NCBI RefSeq assembly: GCF_036057275.1
Contig: NZ_CP107945.1
Span: forward strand, 8,060,001 to 8,124,000
Reading direction: 5' to 3'
DNA from: Streptomyces sp. NBC_00390
GTDB lineage: Bacteria > Actinomycetota > Actinomycetes > Streptomycetales > Streptomycetaceae
DNA: 64,000 bases
Position numbers and translations under genes: made by a program. Under the pieces are notes generated by a model that was not told the origin of the DNA, made no database searches, and saw nothing but the letters and a program-made list of their open reading frames with translations. Numbering within the stretch: the stretch's first letter is position 1; each line of letters opens with the position of its first letter. Positions 1 to 8,464 of this stretch are shown piece by piece.

Positions 1-806
1 TCGTAGCCGAGGATCGACACCGAACCGGTGCCGTGCGCCCCCGAGGTCAGGATGTAGATGTTGTCGAAGACCCGGAAGGCGTCCAGGGTGCGGAAGAGTA
101 GCGCCACGAGGATGGCGGGTTTCATCAGCGGAACCGTCACCAGGGTGAACCGCTGCCAGGCGGTGGCGCCGTCCACCTGCGCGGCACGCAGGGTCTCCTC
201 CGGCACCAGGGCGAGCCCCGCAAGCAGCAGCAGGGCCATGAACGGGGTGGTCTTCCACACCTCGGCCAGGATGATCAGTCCGATCGCGGGCCACTGCTCG
301 GTCAGCGGGGCGTCGCCCGCCGGCAGCAGTGCGGCGAGGTAGCCGGTGCCGGGCGTCCAGGCGTACTGCCAGGAGAAGGCGGCGACCACGGTGACGATGC
401 CGTACGGGATCAGGATCGCTGTGCGCACGGTCCCGCGCGCGAAGATCGTACGGTGCATGACGAGGGCGAGCACGAAGCCGAGGACGAGCTCCACCGCCAC
501 GGAGACGAACGTGATGACCAGCGTCACCCAGAACGCCTGCCACCAGAACTCGGAGGAGAGCACCGCACCGTAATTGCTCAGCCCCACGAAGCGCGCCTGG
601 TTCGGGAAGCGCAGGTCGTAGCGCTGCAACGAGAGATAGACGGCGTAGCCGACGGGGTAGGCCGTGACCGCCAGCATGACGATGACAGCGGGGGCGCAGA
701 GCAGCCGGCCCAGCCGCCGTTCCTGCCGCGCGCCCTCGGACAGCGCCATGGCCTTGCCCGGCGCCGGGGCCGGCCCGGCGGCGTGCGCGGGCGCCGGTCG
801 GTTCAC
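1..806 (-). CDS. Carbohydrate ABC transporter permease (MalF type), 3' end outside window
   Basis: This is an integral membrane subunit of a sugar importer of the CUT1 class. About 268 residues are visible; a MalF-type permease of about 300 residues would lose only its last helix or so at the window edge. A cytoplasmic basic N-terminus is followed by hydrophobic helices beginning near residue 30, and the EAA loop that docks the ATPase is visible as LRAAQVDGATAWQRF followed by VTVPLMKP. The GTG start overlaps the TGA of the binding-protein gene by four bases (GTGA), so the two are translationally coupled. The substrate is not readable from the sequence; the partner binding protein suggests an alpha-glucoside or trehalose-like sugar. 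Confidence 0.88.
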   Translation of the reverse strand, partial: MNRPAPAHAAGPAPAPGKAMALSEGARQERRLGRLLCAPAVIVMLAVTAYPVGYAVYLSLQRYDLRFPNQARFVGLSNYGAVLSSEFWWQAFWVTLVITFVSVAVELVLGFVLALVMHRTIFARGTVRTAILIPYGIVTVVAAFSWQYAWTPGTGYLAALLPAGDAPLTEQWPAIGLIILAEVWKTTPFMALLLLAGLALVPEETLRAAQVDGATAWQRFTLVTVPLMKPAILVALLFRTLDAFRVFDNIYILTSGAHGTGSVSILGY

Positions 807-2125
807 GGGATCAGTCCCTTGGACTCGAGGGCGTCCTGGATCTGGCTGCCGATGCGCTCCACGTCGCTGCGCGGCTCGATGCCGGACGGCGGCGAGAGCG
901 TGTGCGAGATCGCGATGGACACGTTCTGGTAGGCGGGGGTCTTGGGCCTGATGCTGGCGCTCTCGAGCGCCGCCAGCACCTGCGCGGCGAACGGATAGTC
1001 CTTGACCAGCGCCGGGTCGGAATACAGCGAACGCAGCGTGGGCGGCAGACCGCCCTGAAGTGCCGCCGTCATCTGGTTCTGCCGGTTGCGCAGGCACAGT
1101 GCGGCCTCGAAGGCCAGGCCGGCGTGGCGTGAGTAGGCCCCGACGGCGAGGTCGATGCCGCCGATCGTGGGCTTCGCGGGTCGCCCCGCCTGCACGCGGG
1201 GGTAGGACGCCCAGCGGAAGTTCTTGAACAGCTTCGGGTTGTTGGCCTTCATCGACGGATAGACGAACGGGTAGTTGACCTCGAAGGCGGCGGTTCCCGA
1301 CTCCATGGCCAGCCGGTTCTGGTCCTCCATCTGGTTGGACAGGGACGGGTCGGCAGCCGGTGAGGTGGCAAGGTCGCGCATGACGGTGGCAGCCCGGACG
1401 GCGGGCGGGCCGAGCGAAGGAGCGGTCGCGCGGGCATTGAGGATCGAACCCCCGGCGCTCTCGACGAGCGAGTTGAACCAGACCGTCAGCCCTTCGTACT
1501 GGGCCCCCTGGATCTCCACGTAGTGCGGCTTGCCCCGCTCGGCGAGAGCACGTGCCATGTCCAGCATCTCGGCCCAGGTCGTGGGCGGCGTGGGGACGAT
1601 GTCGTCGCGGTACCAGAGCAGTTGGGTGTTCGTGTTGTAAGGAACCGCGTAGAGCCTGCCCTTCCACGTCGCCGTCTCGAGAGGCACTTCGAGAGTGTCC
1701 TGGCGGGCACGCCGGAGGTTCGCGCCGCTCCAGGGCAGAATCCACTTCGCCTCGGCGAACTCGGCGGGCCAGGTGACATCGAGCCCGAGGATGTCGACGG
1801 TGCTGTCCCGGGCGGCGAGCCGCCGCACGAGTTGCTGGCGCTGGCCGTCCGCCGTACGCGGAAGCTTGTTGTACGCGACCCGGTACCGCCCGCCCGAAGC
1901 CTTCGTGCAGTTGTCTGCCGCAGTCGCAAGGGCCCCGGAGTCGTCGGGGAAGTTGTACCAGTTCAAGGTGACCGGTCCGGTGCCGGTGGGGGAGTCGCAG
2001 GCGCTCGCGAGCACCGCGAGCAGCGGGAGTGCCGCAAGAGACCGCAGAAGGCGTACGGCGCTGTGCCGCGGTGTGTTCGTGCCGTGGATCCGGTGAGGGC
2101 GGAGAATCCTCTGCACGCTCTCCAC
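803..2125 (-). CDS. Sugar ABC transporter substrate-binding lipoprotein (LpqY/ThuE-like)
   Basis: This is the extracytoplasmic sugar-binding lipoprotein of the importer, 440 residues. The N-terminus has a basic stretch, a hydrophobic run and a lipobox-like LASAC with the lipid-anchored cysteine at about residue 43. The mature start (VTLNWYNFPDDSG) and the segments YAVPYNTNTQLLWYR and TIGGIDLAVGAYS are typical of family 1 solute-binding proteins. It is the first gene of a unit that continues into the permease at its 3' end by a GTGA overlap. The LpqY/ThuE resemblance is an impression from memory and points to trehalose or a related disaccharide; no LacI-type repressor gene or operator was recognised upstream. 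Confidence 0.87.
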   Translation of the reverse strand: MESVQRILRPHRIHGTNTPRHSAVRLLRSLAALPLLAVLASACDSPTGTGPVTLNWYNFPDDSGALATAADNCTKASGGRYRVAYNKLPRTADGQRQQLVRRLAARDSTVDILGLDVTWPAEFAEAKWILPWSGANLRRARQDTLEVPLETATWKGRLYAVPYNTNTQLLWYRDDIVPTPPTTWAEMLDMARALAERGKPHYVEIQGAQYEGLTVWFNSLVESAGGSILNARATAPSLGPPAVRAATVMRDLATSPAADPSLSNQMEDQNRLAMESGTAAFEVNYPFVYPSMKANNPKLFKNFRWASYPRVQAGRPAKPTIGGIDLAVGAYSRHAGLAFEAALCLRNRQNQMTAALQGGLPPTLRSLYSDPALVKDYPFAAQVLAALESASIRPKTPAYQNVSIAISHTLSPPSGIEPRSDVERIGSQIQDALESKGLIP

Positions 2126-2297
2126 GCGGCTTCACGCCCCTTTGATCCGGCAGCTTCGAGTGGGCGTCGAGCACCCGATCCCGCCGACGGTATGTGCGTC
2201 GATGCCACTGATCCCAGCTGGAGAAACGTGTCGTGGCAGGGTGCACCCGGATGGCGGCACGGTCGCCGCGATCCGTGCCGGACACAGGGTGAACGGA

Positions 2298-2864
2298 ATG
2301 AGTGATGAGTCTGTGGTCCTGCGCCCCGTGGCAGAGGACGATCTTCCGCTGCTCGAGCAGTTCCTGACAGATCCGCAGGCGACCGGGCCGTTCCAATGGC
2401 TGGGATGGTCGGATCCGGGGCGCTGGCGGCGCCGCTGGACGCAGGACGGCCTGCTCGGCGATGACGGCGGACAGCTGATGGTGGTGACCGGCGCCGAGCG
2501 GCTGGGCTTCGTGGCCTGGCGGAAGGTCGCGACCTCTCGGGCCTCGTACTGCTGGAACATCGGAGCGCAGCTGGTGCCGGAGGGCCGAGGCAGGGGTGTC
2601 GGCACGCAGGCCCAGCGGCTGCTGGTGCGGTATCTCTTCGGACATACGCCGGTGGTCAGGCTCGAGGCGGACACCGAGGCGGAGAACATCGCGGAACAGC
2701 GCGCACTCGAGAAGTCCGGCTTCACCCGGGAGGGCGTGCTGCGCAGTCTCGTGTTCCGGGACGGGCAGTGGCGGGACGTCGTGCGCTACAGCGTGCTGCG
2801 GGACGAGACCGTCCCGGCAGGCGCACCCGGGCAGCCCGGCACCGGTGGCGGGCACCTGGCCTGA
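2298..2864 (+). CDS. GNAT family N-acetyltransferase (RimJ/RimL type)
   Basis: A 188-residue acetyltransferase. It opens with the classic RimJ/RimL pattern (VVLRPVAEDDLPLLEQF), and the acetyl-CoA-binding loop is visible as VPEGRGRGVGTQAQRLL, followed by LEADTEAENIAEQRALEKSGF, split here as LEADTEAENIAEQRAL and EKSGF. The reading frame is open further upstream, but ATG at 2298 (or the in-frame GTG at 2289) gives the expected domain boundary, so the upstream part is treated as non-coding. It is divergent from the sugar transporter operon. The acceptor substrate cannot be told: protein N-termini, antibiotics and small amines are all possible for this family. Confidence 0.85.
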   Translation: MSDESVVLRPVAEDDLPLLEQFLTDPQATGPFQWLGWSDPGRWRRRWTQDGLLGDDGGQLMVVTGAERLGFVAWRKVATSRASYCWNIGAQLVPEGRGRGVGTQAQRLLVRYLFGHTPVVRLEADTEAENIAEQRALEKSGFTREGVLRSLVFRDGQWRDVVRYSVLRDETVPAGAPGQPGTGGGHLA

Positions 2865-2931
2865 AGCCCTGATTCAGGTGCCGAGGCTGCTGCCGGGGTG
2901 AGCCGCGTCTCACCCGGGTGGTGCCCCTTGC

Positions 2932-2951
2932 CTATGCAACGAGTTGCATAG
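2932..2951. promoter_or_regulatory. Perfect 20-bp palindrome, candidate PadR operator
   Basis: The sequence CTATGCAACGAGTTGCATAG is a perfect 9-2-9 inverted repeat. It ends at the first base of the ribosome binding site (GAAGGA, 2951-2956) of the PadR gene that starts at 2964. PadR proteins commonly repress their own gene through short-spaced dyads, so autoregulation, and perhaps control of the following acyl-CoA dehydrogenase, is the simplest reading. That binding is inferred. Confidence 0.7.
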
Positions 2952-2963
2952 AAGGATCGGGGT

Positions 2964-3521
2964 ATGGCGCTGGAACACGCGATCCTTGTCTCTCTGCTGG
3001 AGAAACCGGGCTCCGGCTACGAGCTCGCCCGGCGGTTCGAGCGGTCCATCGGATACTTCTGGACCGCCACCCATCAGCAGATCTACCGCGTCCTCAAACG
3101 TATGGAGAGCGACGGCTGGATCGACGTCCGTGAGGTGCCGCAGCAGGCCCGGCCGGACAAGAAGGAGTACTCCGTCGCCGCCCTCGGCCGGACCGTCCTG
3201 TCCCGCTGGCTGCACGAGCCGATCGAACCCGAGAGCGTCCGGCACGACCTCGCGGTGAAGATCCGCGGCGCGGCCTTCGACGACCCGGCCGCGCTGATCC
3301 GCGAGGTCGAGCGCCATCACCAGACGCACTCCGACCGCCTTGCGCACTACCTCGCGGGGGAAGTGCGTGACTTCACCGGACCCGAGGCGCCGCCGGCCGC
3401 CGACGCCGCGCGCGAGCTCCAGCACGTCGTGCTGCGCGGTGGCATCGCGTACGAGCGGATGACGCTCGCCTGGCTCGACGACGTGCTCGCCACCCTCCGC
3501 CGGCTCGGCCCCGGAAGCTGA
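2964..3521 (+). CDS. PadR family transcriptional regulator
   Basis: A 185-residue regulator with an N-terminal winged helix (MALEHAILVSLLEKPGSGYE, then YRVLKRMESDGWIDV) and a C-terminal helical dimerisation domain of the Vir_act_alpha_C type (ALIREVERHHQTHSDRLAHY). ATG at 2964 has a GAAGGA site seven bases upstream. It is followed after 112 bp by an acyl-CoA dehydrogenase on the same strand, which is its likely target, and it is preceded by a perfect palindrome that is its likely operator. The inducer is unknown; family members respond to phenolic acids, drugs or other small hydrophobic molecules. Confidence 0.93.
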   Translation: MALEHAILVSLLEKPGSGYELARRFERSIGYFWTATHQQIYRVLKRMESDGWIDVREVPQQARPDKKEYSVAALGRTVLSRWLHEPIEPESVRHDLAVKIRGAAFDDPAALIREVERHHQTHSDRLAHYLAGEVRDFTGPEAPPAADAARELQHVVLRGGIAYERMTLAWLDDVLATLRRLGPGS

Positions 3522-3633
3522 CCCCGGCGCGGGGAGCGACCCGCCGCCCGACGACGGGCATCTCCGCACCACACCCGCGCAAGGCCCTCCAGCCCACCAA
3601 CCCGCAACCACCGAGCCGGAAAGGCGAACACCC

Positions 3634-5355
3634 ATGGCCGACCCGCTGCTGTTCAACCCGCGTACCTACGACCCCGCGCACTTCGACCCCGAGACCCGCA
3701 GGCTGCTGCGCGCCACGGTCGACTGGTTCGAGGACCGCGGCAAGCGCAGGCTCATCGAGGACTACCGCTCCCGCGCCTGGCTGGCGGACTTCCTCGCGTT
3801 CTCCGCCAAGGAAGGGCTGTTCGCGACCTTCCTCACCCCGGCCTCCGTCGCCGGGGAGCAGGACAACACGCGCTGGGACACCGCCCGGATCGCCGCCCTC
3901 AACGAGATCTTCGGCTTCTACGGGCTCGACTACTGGTACGCGTGGCAGGTCACCATTCTCGGCCTCGGCCCGGTCTGGCAGAGCGACAACGCCGCCGCCC
4001 GCACCCGCGCGGCGGAACTCCTCACCCAGGGCGAGGTGTTCGCCTTCGGCCTGTCCGAGAAGGCCCACGGCGCCGACATCTACTCCACCGACATGCTCCT
4101 GGAGCCCGACGGTGCCGGCGGCTTCCACGCAAGCGGCTCCAAGTACTACATCGGCAACGGCAACGCCGCCGCTCTCGTGTCGGTCTTCGGCCGCCGCACC
4201 GACGTCGAAGGGCCCGACGGCTACGTGTTCTTCGCCGCCGACAGCCGCCACCCGGCGTACCGCCTCGTGCAGAACGTCGTCGACTCCTCCAAGTACGTCA
4301 GCGAGTTCCGCCTCGACAACTACCCCGTCGGCCCCGACGACATCCTGCACACCGGCCGTGCCGCCTTCGACGCCGCCCTCAACACCGTCAACGTCGGCAA
4401 GTTCAACCTGTGCACCGCCTCGATAGGCATCTGCGAGCACGCGATGTACGAGGCCGTCACCCACGCGCAGGGCCGCATCCTCTACGGCCGCCCCGTCACC
4501 GCGTTCCCGCACGTGCGCCGTGAACTGACCGACGCCTACGTCCGGCTGGTCGGGATGAAGCTGTTCAGCGACCGTGCCGTCGACTACTTCCGCTCCGCCG
4601 GTCCCGACGACCGCCGCTATCTGCTGTTCAACCCGATGACCAAGATGAAGGTGACCACCGAGGGCGAGAAGGTGATCGACCTGATGTGGGACGTCATCGC
4701 CGCCAGGGGATTCGAGAAGGACACCTACTTCGCGCAGGCCGCCACCGAGATCCGGGGGCTGCCGAAGCTGGAGGGCACGGTCCACGTCAACCTCGCGCTG
4801 ATCCTCAAGTTCATGCGCAACCATCTGCTGGACCCGGCCGAGTACGCACCCGTGCCGACCCGCCTCGACGCGGCCGACGACGACTTCCTCTTCCGGCAGG
4901 GGCCGGCCAGGGGCCTCGGCTCCATACGGTTCCACGACTGGCGCACCGCCTACGACGCCTATGCCGACGTTCCCAATGTCGGGCGCTTCCGCGAACAGGC
5001 GGACGCCCTGTGCGAGTTCGTCACCACGGCCGCCCCCGGCGAGGAGCAGAGCCGCGACCTCGATCTCCTTCTCGCCGTAGGCCAGTTGTTCGCACTGGTC
5101 GTGCACGGCCAGCTGATCCTGGAGCAGGCGCGCCTGACGGGGCTCGACGAGGACGTGCTCGACGAACTGTTCGCCGTCCTCGTACGCGACTTCTCCGCGC
5201 ACGCCGTCGAACTGCACGGCAAGGACTCCGCCACCGTGCAGCAGCAGCGCTGGGCACTGGAGGCGGTCCGGCGGCCGGTCGTGGACGACGCGCGCTCGGC
5301 GCGCGTCTGGGAACGCGTCGAGGCACTGGCAGGCGCGTACGAGATGGCGCCGTAG
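3634..5355 (+). CDS. Acyl-CoA dehydrogenase family protein
   Basis: A 573-residue flavoprotein of the acyl-CoA dehydrogenase superfamily. The N-terminal helical domain is followed by the flavin-binding middle strands, visible as FAFGLSEKAHGADIYSTD and KYYIGNGNAAALVSVF, then the C-terminal helical bundle (VNVGKFNLCTASIGICEHAM, GRPVTAFPHVRRELTDAYVR). It is longer than the 380-residue short-chain enzymes because it carries a C-terminal extension of about 150 residues, as larger ACAD subfamilies do. A GGAAAGG site precedes ATG. It probably acts in acyl-CoA oxidation under the neighbouring PadR regulator. The true acyl substrate is not readable. Confidence 0.9.
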   Translation: MADPLLFNPRTYDPAHFDPETRRLLRATVDWFEDRGKRRLIEDYRSRAWLADFLAFSAKEGLFATFLTPASVAGEQDNTRWDTARIAALNEIFGFYGLDYWYAWQVTILGLGPVWQSDNAAARTRAAELLTQGEVFAFGLSEKAHGADIYSTDMLLEPDGAGGFHASGSKYYIGNGNAAALVSVFGRRTDVEGPDGYVFFAADSRHPAYRLVQNVVDSSKYVSEFRLDNYPVGPDDILHTGRAAFDAALNTVNVGKFNLCTASIGICEHAMYEAVTHAQGRILYGRPVTAFPHVRRELTDAYVRLVGMKLFSDRAVDYFRSAGPDDRRYLLFNPMTKMKVTTEGEKVIDLMWDVIAARGFEKDTYFAQAATEIRGLPKLEGTVHVNLALILKFMRNHLLDPAEYAPVPTRLDAADDDFLFRQGPARGLGSIRFHDWRTAYDAYADVPNVGRFREQADALCEFVTTAAPGEEQSRDLDLLLAVGQLFALVVHGQLILEQARLTGLDEDVLDELFAVLVRDFSAHAVELHGKDSATVQQQRWALEAVRRPVVDDARSARVWERVEALAGAYEMAP

Positions 5356-5583
5356 GCAGCGCGGGCGTCCTTCGGCCGGGGAAGGCTCAGCCTGCCCCGG
5401 CCGACGGAACTCCCGCACACCCGGACCTGGAGCCCTCGCCCTGCGATGGCCCGCCGGAGCGGGTGTACCAGCTGAATTGCGTGCAGGCGCCGGCTCCGGG
5501 GCGCTAGTCTGTGCGAATGATCATTTCCCTTGTCCGCCCGCGACCGGCCCTCAGGGCGACTTCGAGCCGCACGGGACGCTGAC

Positions 5584-7098
5584 ATGGCGTCCTACGTGTA
5601 CCGGATCACCCCGTACGACCCCGCCGAGCGGGAGGCGGCGGACCACGGCTGGACGGCCGTCCCGCACGACTCCAGGGAAGGTGTCGCCGCTGCCTGTGTC
5701 GCAGCGGCTGCCGGGTTCGCACTCGACGCCGGTGCCGACCACCTGACGGTGGACAACCCGATGCTGGAGGGCTTCTTCTCCTTCTCGGTCCGCGGGAGAC
5801 GGGGAGGCCACGGTCTCTCCGGACTCTTCCCCTACGGCCTGGCCGGGTACCACGACGGTGCGGGCGTCCCGCTCGCCACCGGGCTCGGCCTGCTGCGTGC
5901 CATGGTGCTGCGCGACGGCACCTGGTGCCGGCTGGTCGCGGCGAGCGGGTTCTTCCTCCATGTCGGTGGCCAGGACGACGTCTACGTCGGCAGTGACCGG
6001 CCGCACGAGGAGGCCGTGGCCCGCACCCGTGCCCTGGGGTTGTTCGCCGAACCGGTCCAGTTCTCGCCCTACGACCCGGCCTTCGACGAGACCGTCGGCG
6101 AGCGGCCCGCCGGTGACGCCTTCTGGGCGGAACTCCGCGGCATCGTCGCTGAGCACGGCGGCGTGCTGCTGGAGGAGCGGCACATCGCCAACGCCTACCG
6201 CTGGCACCGCGTGACCACCGCGAGCGAGGCAGCTGCGGTGCGCGCGTGTCTGGCCCCACGGGCGCGCCTGTCGGTCTGGCCGGACCTGAGCGAGGACATC
6301 GAGGCGGTCCGCGCCGCGATTCTGCGCCGACAACGCCTCGCACTGCTGGTCGAGCAGAGCTCCGACGGAGCGTCCCTCCAGGTGCGCATCGCCGAGCCGT
6401 GGATGGCACGGGCCGATGGGTCATCCCTGATGGTTGCCGCGGGGCCGGCCCGTCGAGCGGCCCTGGTCCCACTGGAGCCGGCCGATCGCCACCCGCTGCT
6501 CGCCGGAGTGCTGCCGGACGCCGACGGCGTCCTGAGGGCACGGTGGCGGACCAACCGCACTCGCGCCGACGAGCGCAGGACGCTCCTCGCCTCGCTTCGG
6601 GTGGATGACGTCGTCACCGGCGTCGTCGCGACCGGCCTGGACGATGTCGGGGTGCACGTGGACCTGGACGACGACCTGGGCCGCGGCCTCGGATTCCTGC
6701 GCGTTCCCGAGATGTCCTGGGACCATTTCGACTCGGTGGACGACATCGCCCCGGTCGGCCGGGAGATCCGCGCCCGGATCATCGGCATCGACTGGGCATG
6801 GGAGCGGGTGAACCTGTCCCTGAAGGCACTCCTGCCCGATCCCCTGGGGCTGTTCGCCGCCGCACGTCAGGTCGGCGAGACGATCCCGGGCAGGGTCACC
6901 AAGCTGGTGCCGTTCGGCGCCTTCGTCCGCCTCGCGGAGGGCGTGGAAGGCCTGGTCCATCTCGCCGAACTGGCCGATCGTCAGGTCGAGGGCCCCGAGG
7001 ACGTGGTCGCGGTCGGGGACCACGTCCTTGCCACCCTCATCGACATCGACCTGGAGCGCCGCCGTATCAGCCTCTCGCTGAAGACACGGACGGAGTGA
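5584..7098 (+). CDS. S1 RNA-binding domain protein with long N-terminal region
   Basis: A 504-residue cytoplasmic protein with two S1/OB-fold domains at the C-terminus. The first (from about residue 333, DDVVTGVVATGLDDVGVHVD) is degenerate; the second (from about 425, GETIPGRVTKLVPFGAFVRL, ending RRRISLSLK) is canonical. The first 330 residues have no motif I recognise. The frame is open upstream, but ATG at 5584 begins a well-formed protein and is preferred over a TTG at 5530. It is not ribosomal protein S1, which has four or more repeats in Streptomyces, but an S1-containing paralogue that may bind RNA or ribosomes. It stands alone, 228 bp after the dehydrogenase. Confidence 0.75.
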   Translation: MASYVYRITPYDPAEREAADHGWTAVPHDSREGVAAACVAAAAGFALDAGADHLTVDNPMLEGFFSFSVRGRRGGHGLSGLFPYGLAGYHDGAGVPLATGLGLLRAMVLRDGTWCRLVAASGFFLHVGGQDDVYVGSDRPHEEAVARTRALGLFAEPVQFSPYDPAFDETVGERPAGDAFWAELRGIVAEHGGVLLEERHIANAYRWHRVTTASEAAAVRACLAPRARLSVWPDLSEDIEAVRAAILRRQRLALLVEQSSDGASLQVRIAEPWMARADGSSLMVAAGPARRAALVPLEPADRHPLLAGVLPDADGVLRARWRTNRTRADERRTLLASLRVDDVVTGVVATGLDDVGVHVDLDDDLGRGLGFLRVPEMSWDHFDSVDDIAPVGREIRARIIGIDWAWERVNLSLKALLPDPLGLFAAARQVGETIPGRVTKLVPFGAFVRLAEGVEGLVHLAELADRQVEGPEDVVAVGDHVLATLIDIDLERRRISLSLKTRTE

Positions 7099-7179
7099 AT
7101 TCCCGCCATCCGGGGGTGGTGGGTCCGCGATGGATACGCCGAGGGCGGCCTCGACAGCGTGCGCGGCCGGTCACGGCCC

Positions 7180-7494
7180 TCAGCTGCGCGCCTCCAGGTG
7201 GCCGGTGGCGCGCAGCGTACCGCCGCAGGAGAGCGTCTCGCTGCCGTCCCCGGTGCGCCACGCGCCGTGGAGGCTCGTCACACGGGCGGGCCACCTGGGG
7301 TTGCTCACGTCGTCGCAGTCGACGACGAGCCGCCAGGTGTAGGAGGAGCCGCTGTAGCACGTGGCGGAGGCGGTGTTCCCGCTGCCGGCGAGGTGGCAGG
7401 GCAGACGGGCGGCGGAGGCGGGGGTGGCGGCGAGCAGCCCGGCGGCCGTGGCCGCGACGGCGGCCAGTCCGAGGGCGGTCTTCGTGCGCAGCAC
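7180..7494 (-). CDS. Small secreted protein
   Basis: A 104-residue exported protein. The GTG start at 7494 has a good GGAGAGG site seven bases upstream and yields a clean signal peptide: RTK, a long Ala/Leu/Val core, and a cleavage site after TPASA near residue 31. The mature part of about 73 residues has four cysteines (PCHLAG, ATCYSG, VVDCDD, LSCGG), likely two disulfides, and a beta-rich pattern. No family was recognised. A DasR-type operator lies about 60 bp upstream, which points to control by N-acetylglucosamine or chitin. It could be a small carbohydrate-binding or cell-wall protein. Confidence 0.7.
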   Translation of the reverse strand: MLRTKTALGLAAVAATAAGLLAATPASAARLPCHLAGSGNTASATCYSGSSYTWRLVVDCDDVSNPRWPARVTSLHGAWRTGDGSETLSCGGTLRATGHLEARS

Positions 7495-7550
7495 GGTCGA
7501 TCCTCTCCATGGGGGTGGCGGGACCACCACTATGGATCAGACAACCGGCT

Positions 7551-7564
7551 CCGGTCTAGACCAA
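7551..7564. promoter_or_regulatory. DasR-responsive element (dre)-like palindrome
   Basis: The bases CCGGTCTAGACCAA contain the perfect palindrome GGTCTAGACC (7553-7562). It matches 11 of 12 bases of the DasR core TGGTCTAGACCA known from chitinase and GlcNAc-utilisation promoters of Streptomyces. It lies about 60 bp before the GTG of the small secreted protein and just past the 3' end of pxpC. Binding by DasR is inferred from the match only. Confidence 0.65.
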
Positions 7565-7567
7565 TAT

Positions 7568-8464
7568 TCACCTCAACCTGCTTGATTTCAGGCCGCGTTC
7601 ACGTGCCCGGAGAAGTGTGAAGCGGACCGGGAGTCCCGGTGTGGCCTGGGCGGCCGCGGCCAGGCGGCTCTCGGGGACCACGCCGATCACGGGATAGCCG
7701 CCGGTGGTGGGGCTGTCGGCGAGGAACACCACCGGTCTGCCCTCCGGCGGTACCTGGATCGCGCCGATCACCATGCCCTCGCTGGCCAGTTCGCCGTGTA
7801 CGGCGCGCTCCAGGACGGGGCCGTTCATGCGCAGCGCGATGCGGTTGCTGTGGTGAGAGACGGTGAACCGGGCCGTGGCAAGGGTGCGCAGTGCGGCATC
7901 GGTGAACCAGTCGTTGCGGGGACCCGGCAGTACGGGGAGTACCAGTTCCCTCGGCGGCCCCTCGCACAGTGCGAGGTCGGTGCGGACCGGGTGGCCGAGA
8001 GCCTTGCCCACCGGCAAGCGGTCGCCGTCCCTGAGCGGCGCGGGTCCGAGGCCGGAGAGGAGATCGGTGGAGCGGCTGCCGAGCTCGGGCTCGACGGCGA
8101 TCCCGCCGCTGACGGCGACGTAGCTGCGCAGCCCGCCGACCGCGGCGCCCACGTCCAGCACCGCGCCGGCCGGCACATGGACGGCGCTCGCCCAGGCGGC
8201 AGGCCGGCCGTCGACCTGCACCGGCGAGGGCGCCCCGGTCACGGCCACGGTCACGGCCTGCAGGGTGCGAACTGCGACGCCGGTCAGGGTGGTTTCCAGG
8301 GTCGCCGTGTCGGGGGTGTTGCCGGCGAGGCGGTTCGCCAGCCGGTGGGCGCTCTGGTCGAGGGCGCCGGAGCGGGGTACGCCGAGGTGGGCGTGGCCGA
8401 ACCGGCCCAGGTCCTGGATCGTGGTGAGCGCTCCGGCACGCACCACCTCCAGCATGCCGGTCAC
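7568..8464 (-). CDS. pxpC: 5-oxoprolinase subunit C (biotin-dependent carboxyltransferase-like)
   Basis: A 298-residue protein of the KipA/PxpC family, which together with PxpA and PxpB makes the ATP-dependent prokaryotic 5-oxoprolinase converting pyroglutamate to glutamate. Diagnostic stretches are GALTTIQDLGRFGHAHLGVP near the N-terminus, then SGALDQSAHRLANRL, VTGAPSPVQVDGRP and ADSPTTGGYPVIGVV. The GTG start overlaps the stop of pxpB (GTGA); an in-frame ATG three codons later (8455) is an alternative start. The order on the transcript is pxpA-pxpB-pxpC, the whole set being compact and coupled. No NRAMP-type or amino-acid transporter gene accompanies it here. Confidence 0.92.
   Translation of the reverse strand: MTGMLEVVRAGALTTIQDLGRFGHAHLGVPRSGALDQSAHRLANRLAGNTPDTATLETTLTGVAVRTLQAVTVAVTGAPSPVQVDGRPAAWASAVHVPAGAVLDVGAAVGGLRSYVAVSGGIAVEPELGSRSTDLLSGLGPAPLRDGDRLPVGKALGHPVRTDLALCEGPPRELVLPVLPGPRNDWFTDAALRTLATARFTVSHHSNRIALRMNGPVLERAVHGELASEGMVIGAIQVPPEGRPVVFLADSPTTGGYPVIGVVPESRLAAAAQATPGLPVRFTLLRARERGLKSSRLR

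Noticed and set aside
3373..5418. A 681-codon open frame on the minus strand opposite the acyl-CoA dehydrogenase
   Set aside because: It is a mirror of a GC-rich gene: valine/glycine/arginine-heavy, no domain, no ribosome site; the plus-strand gene has clear ACAD motifs.
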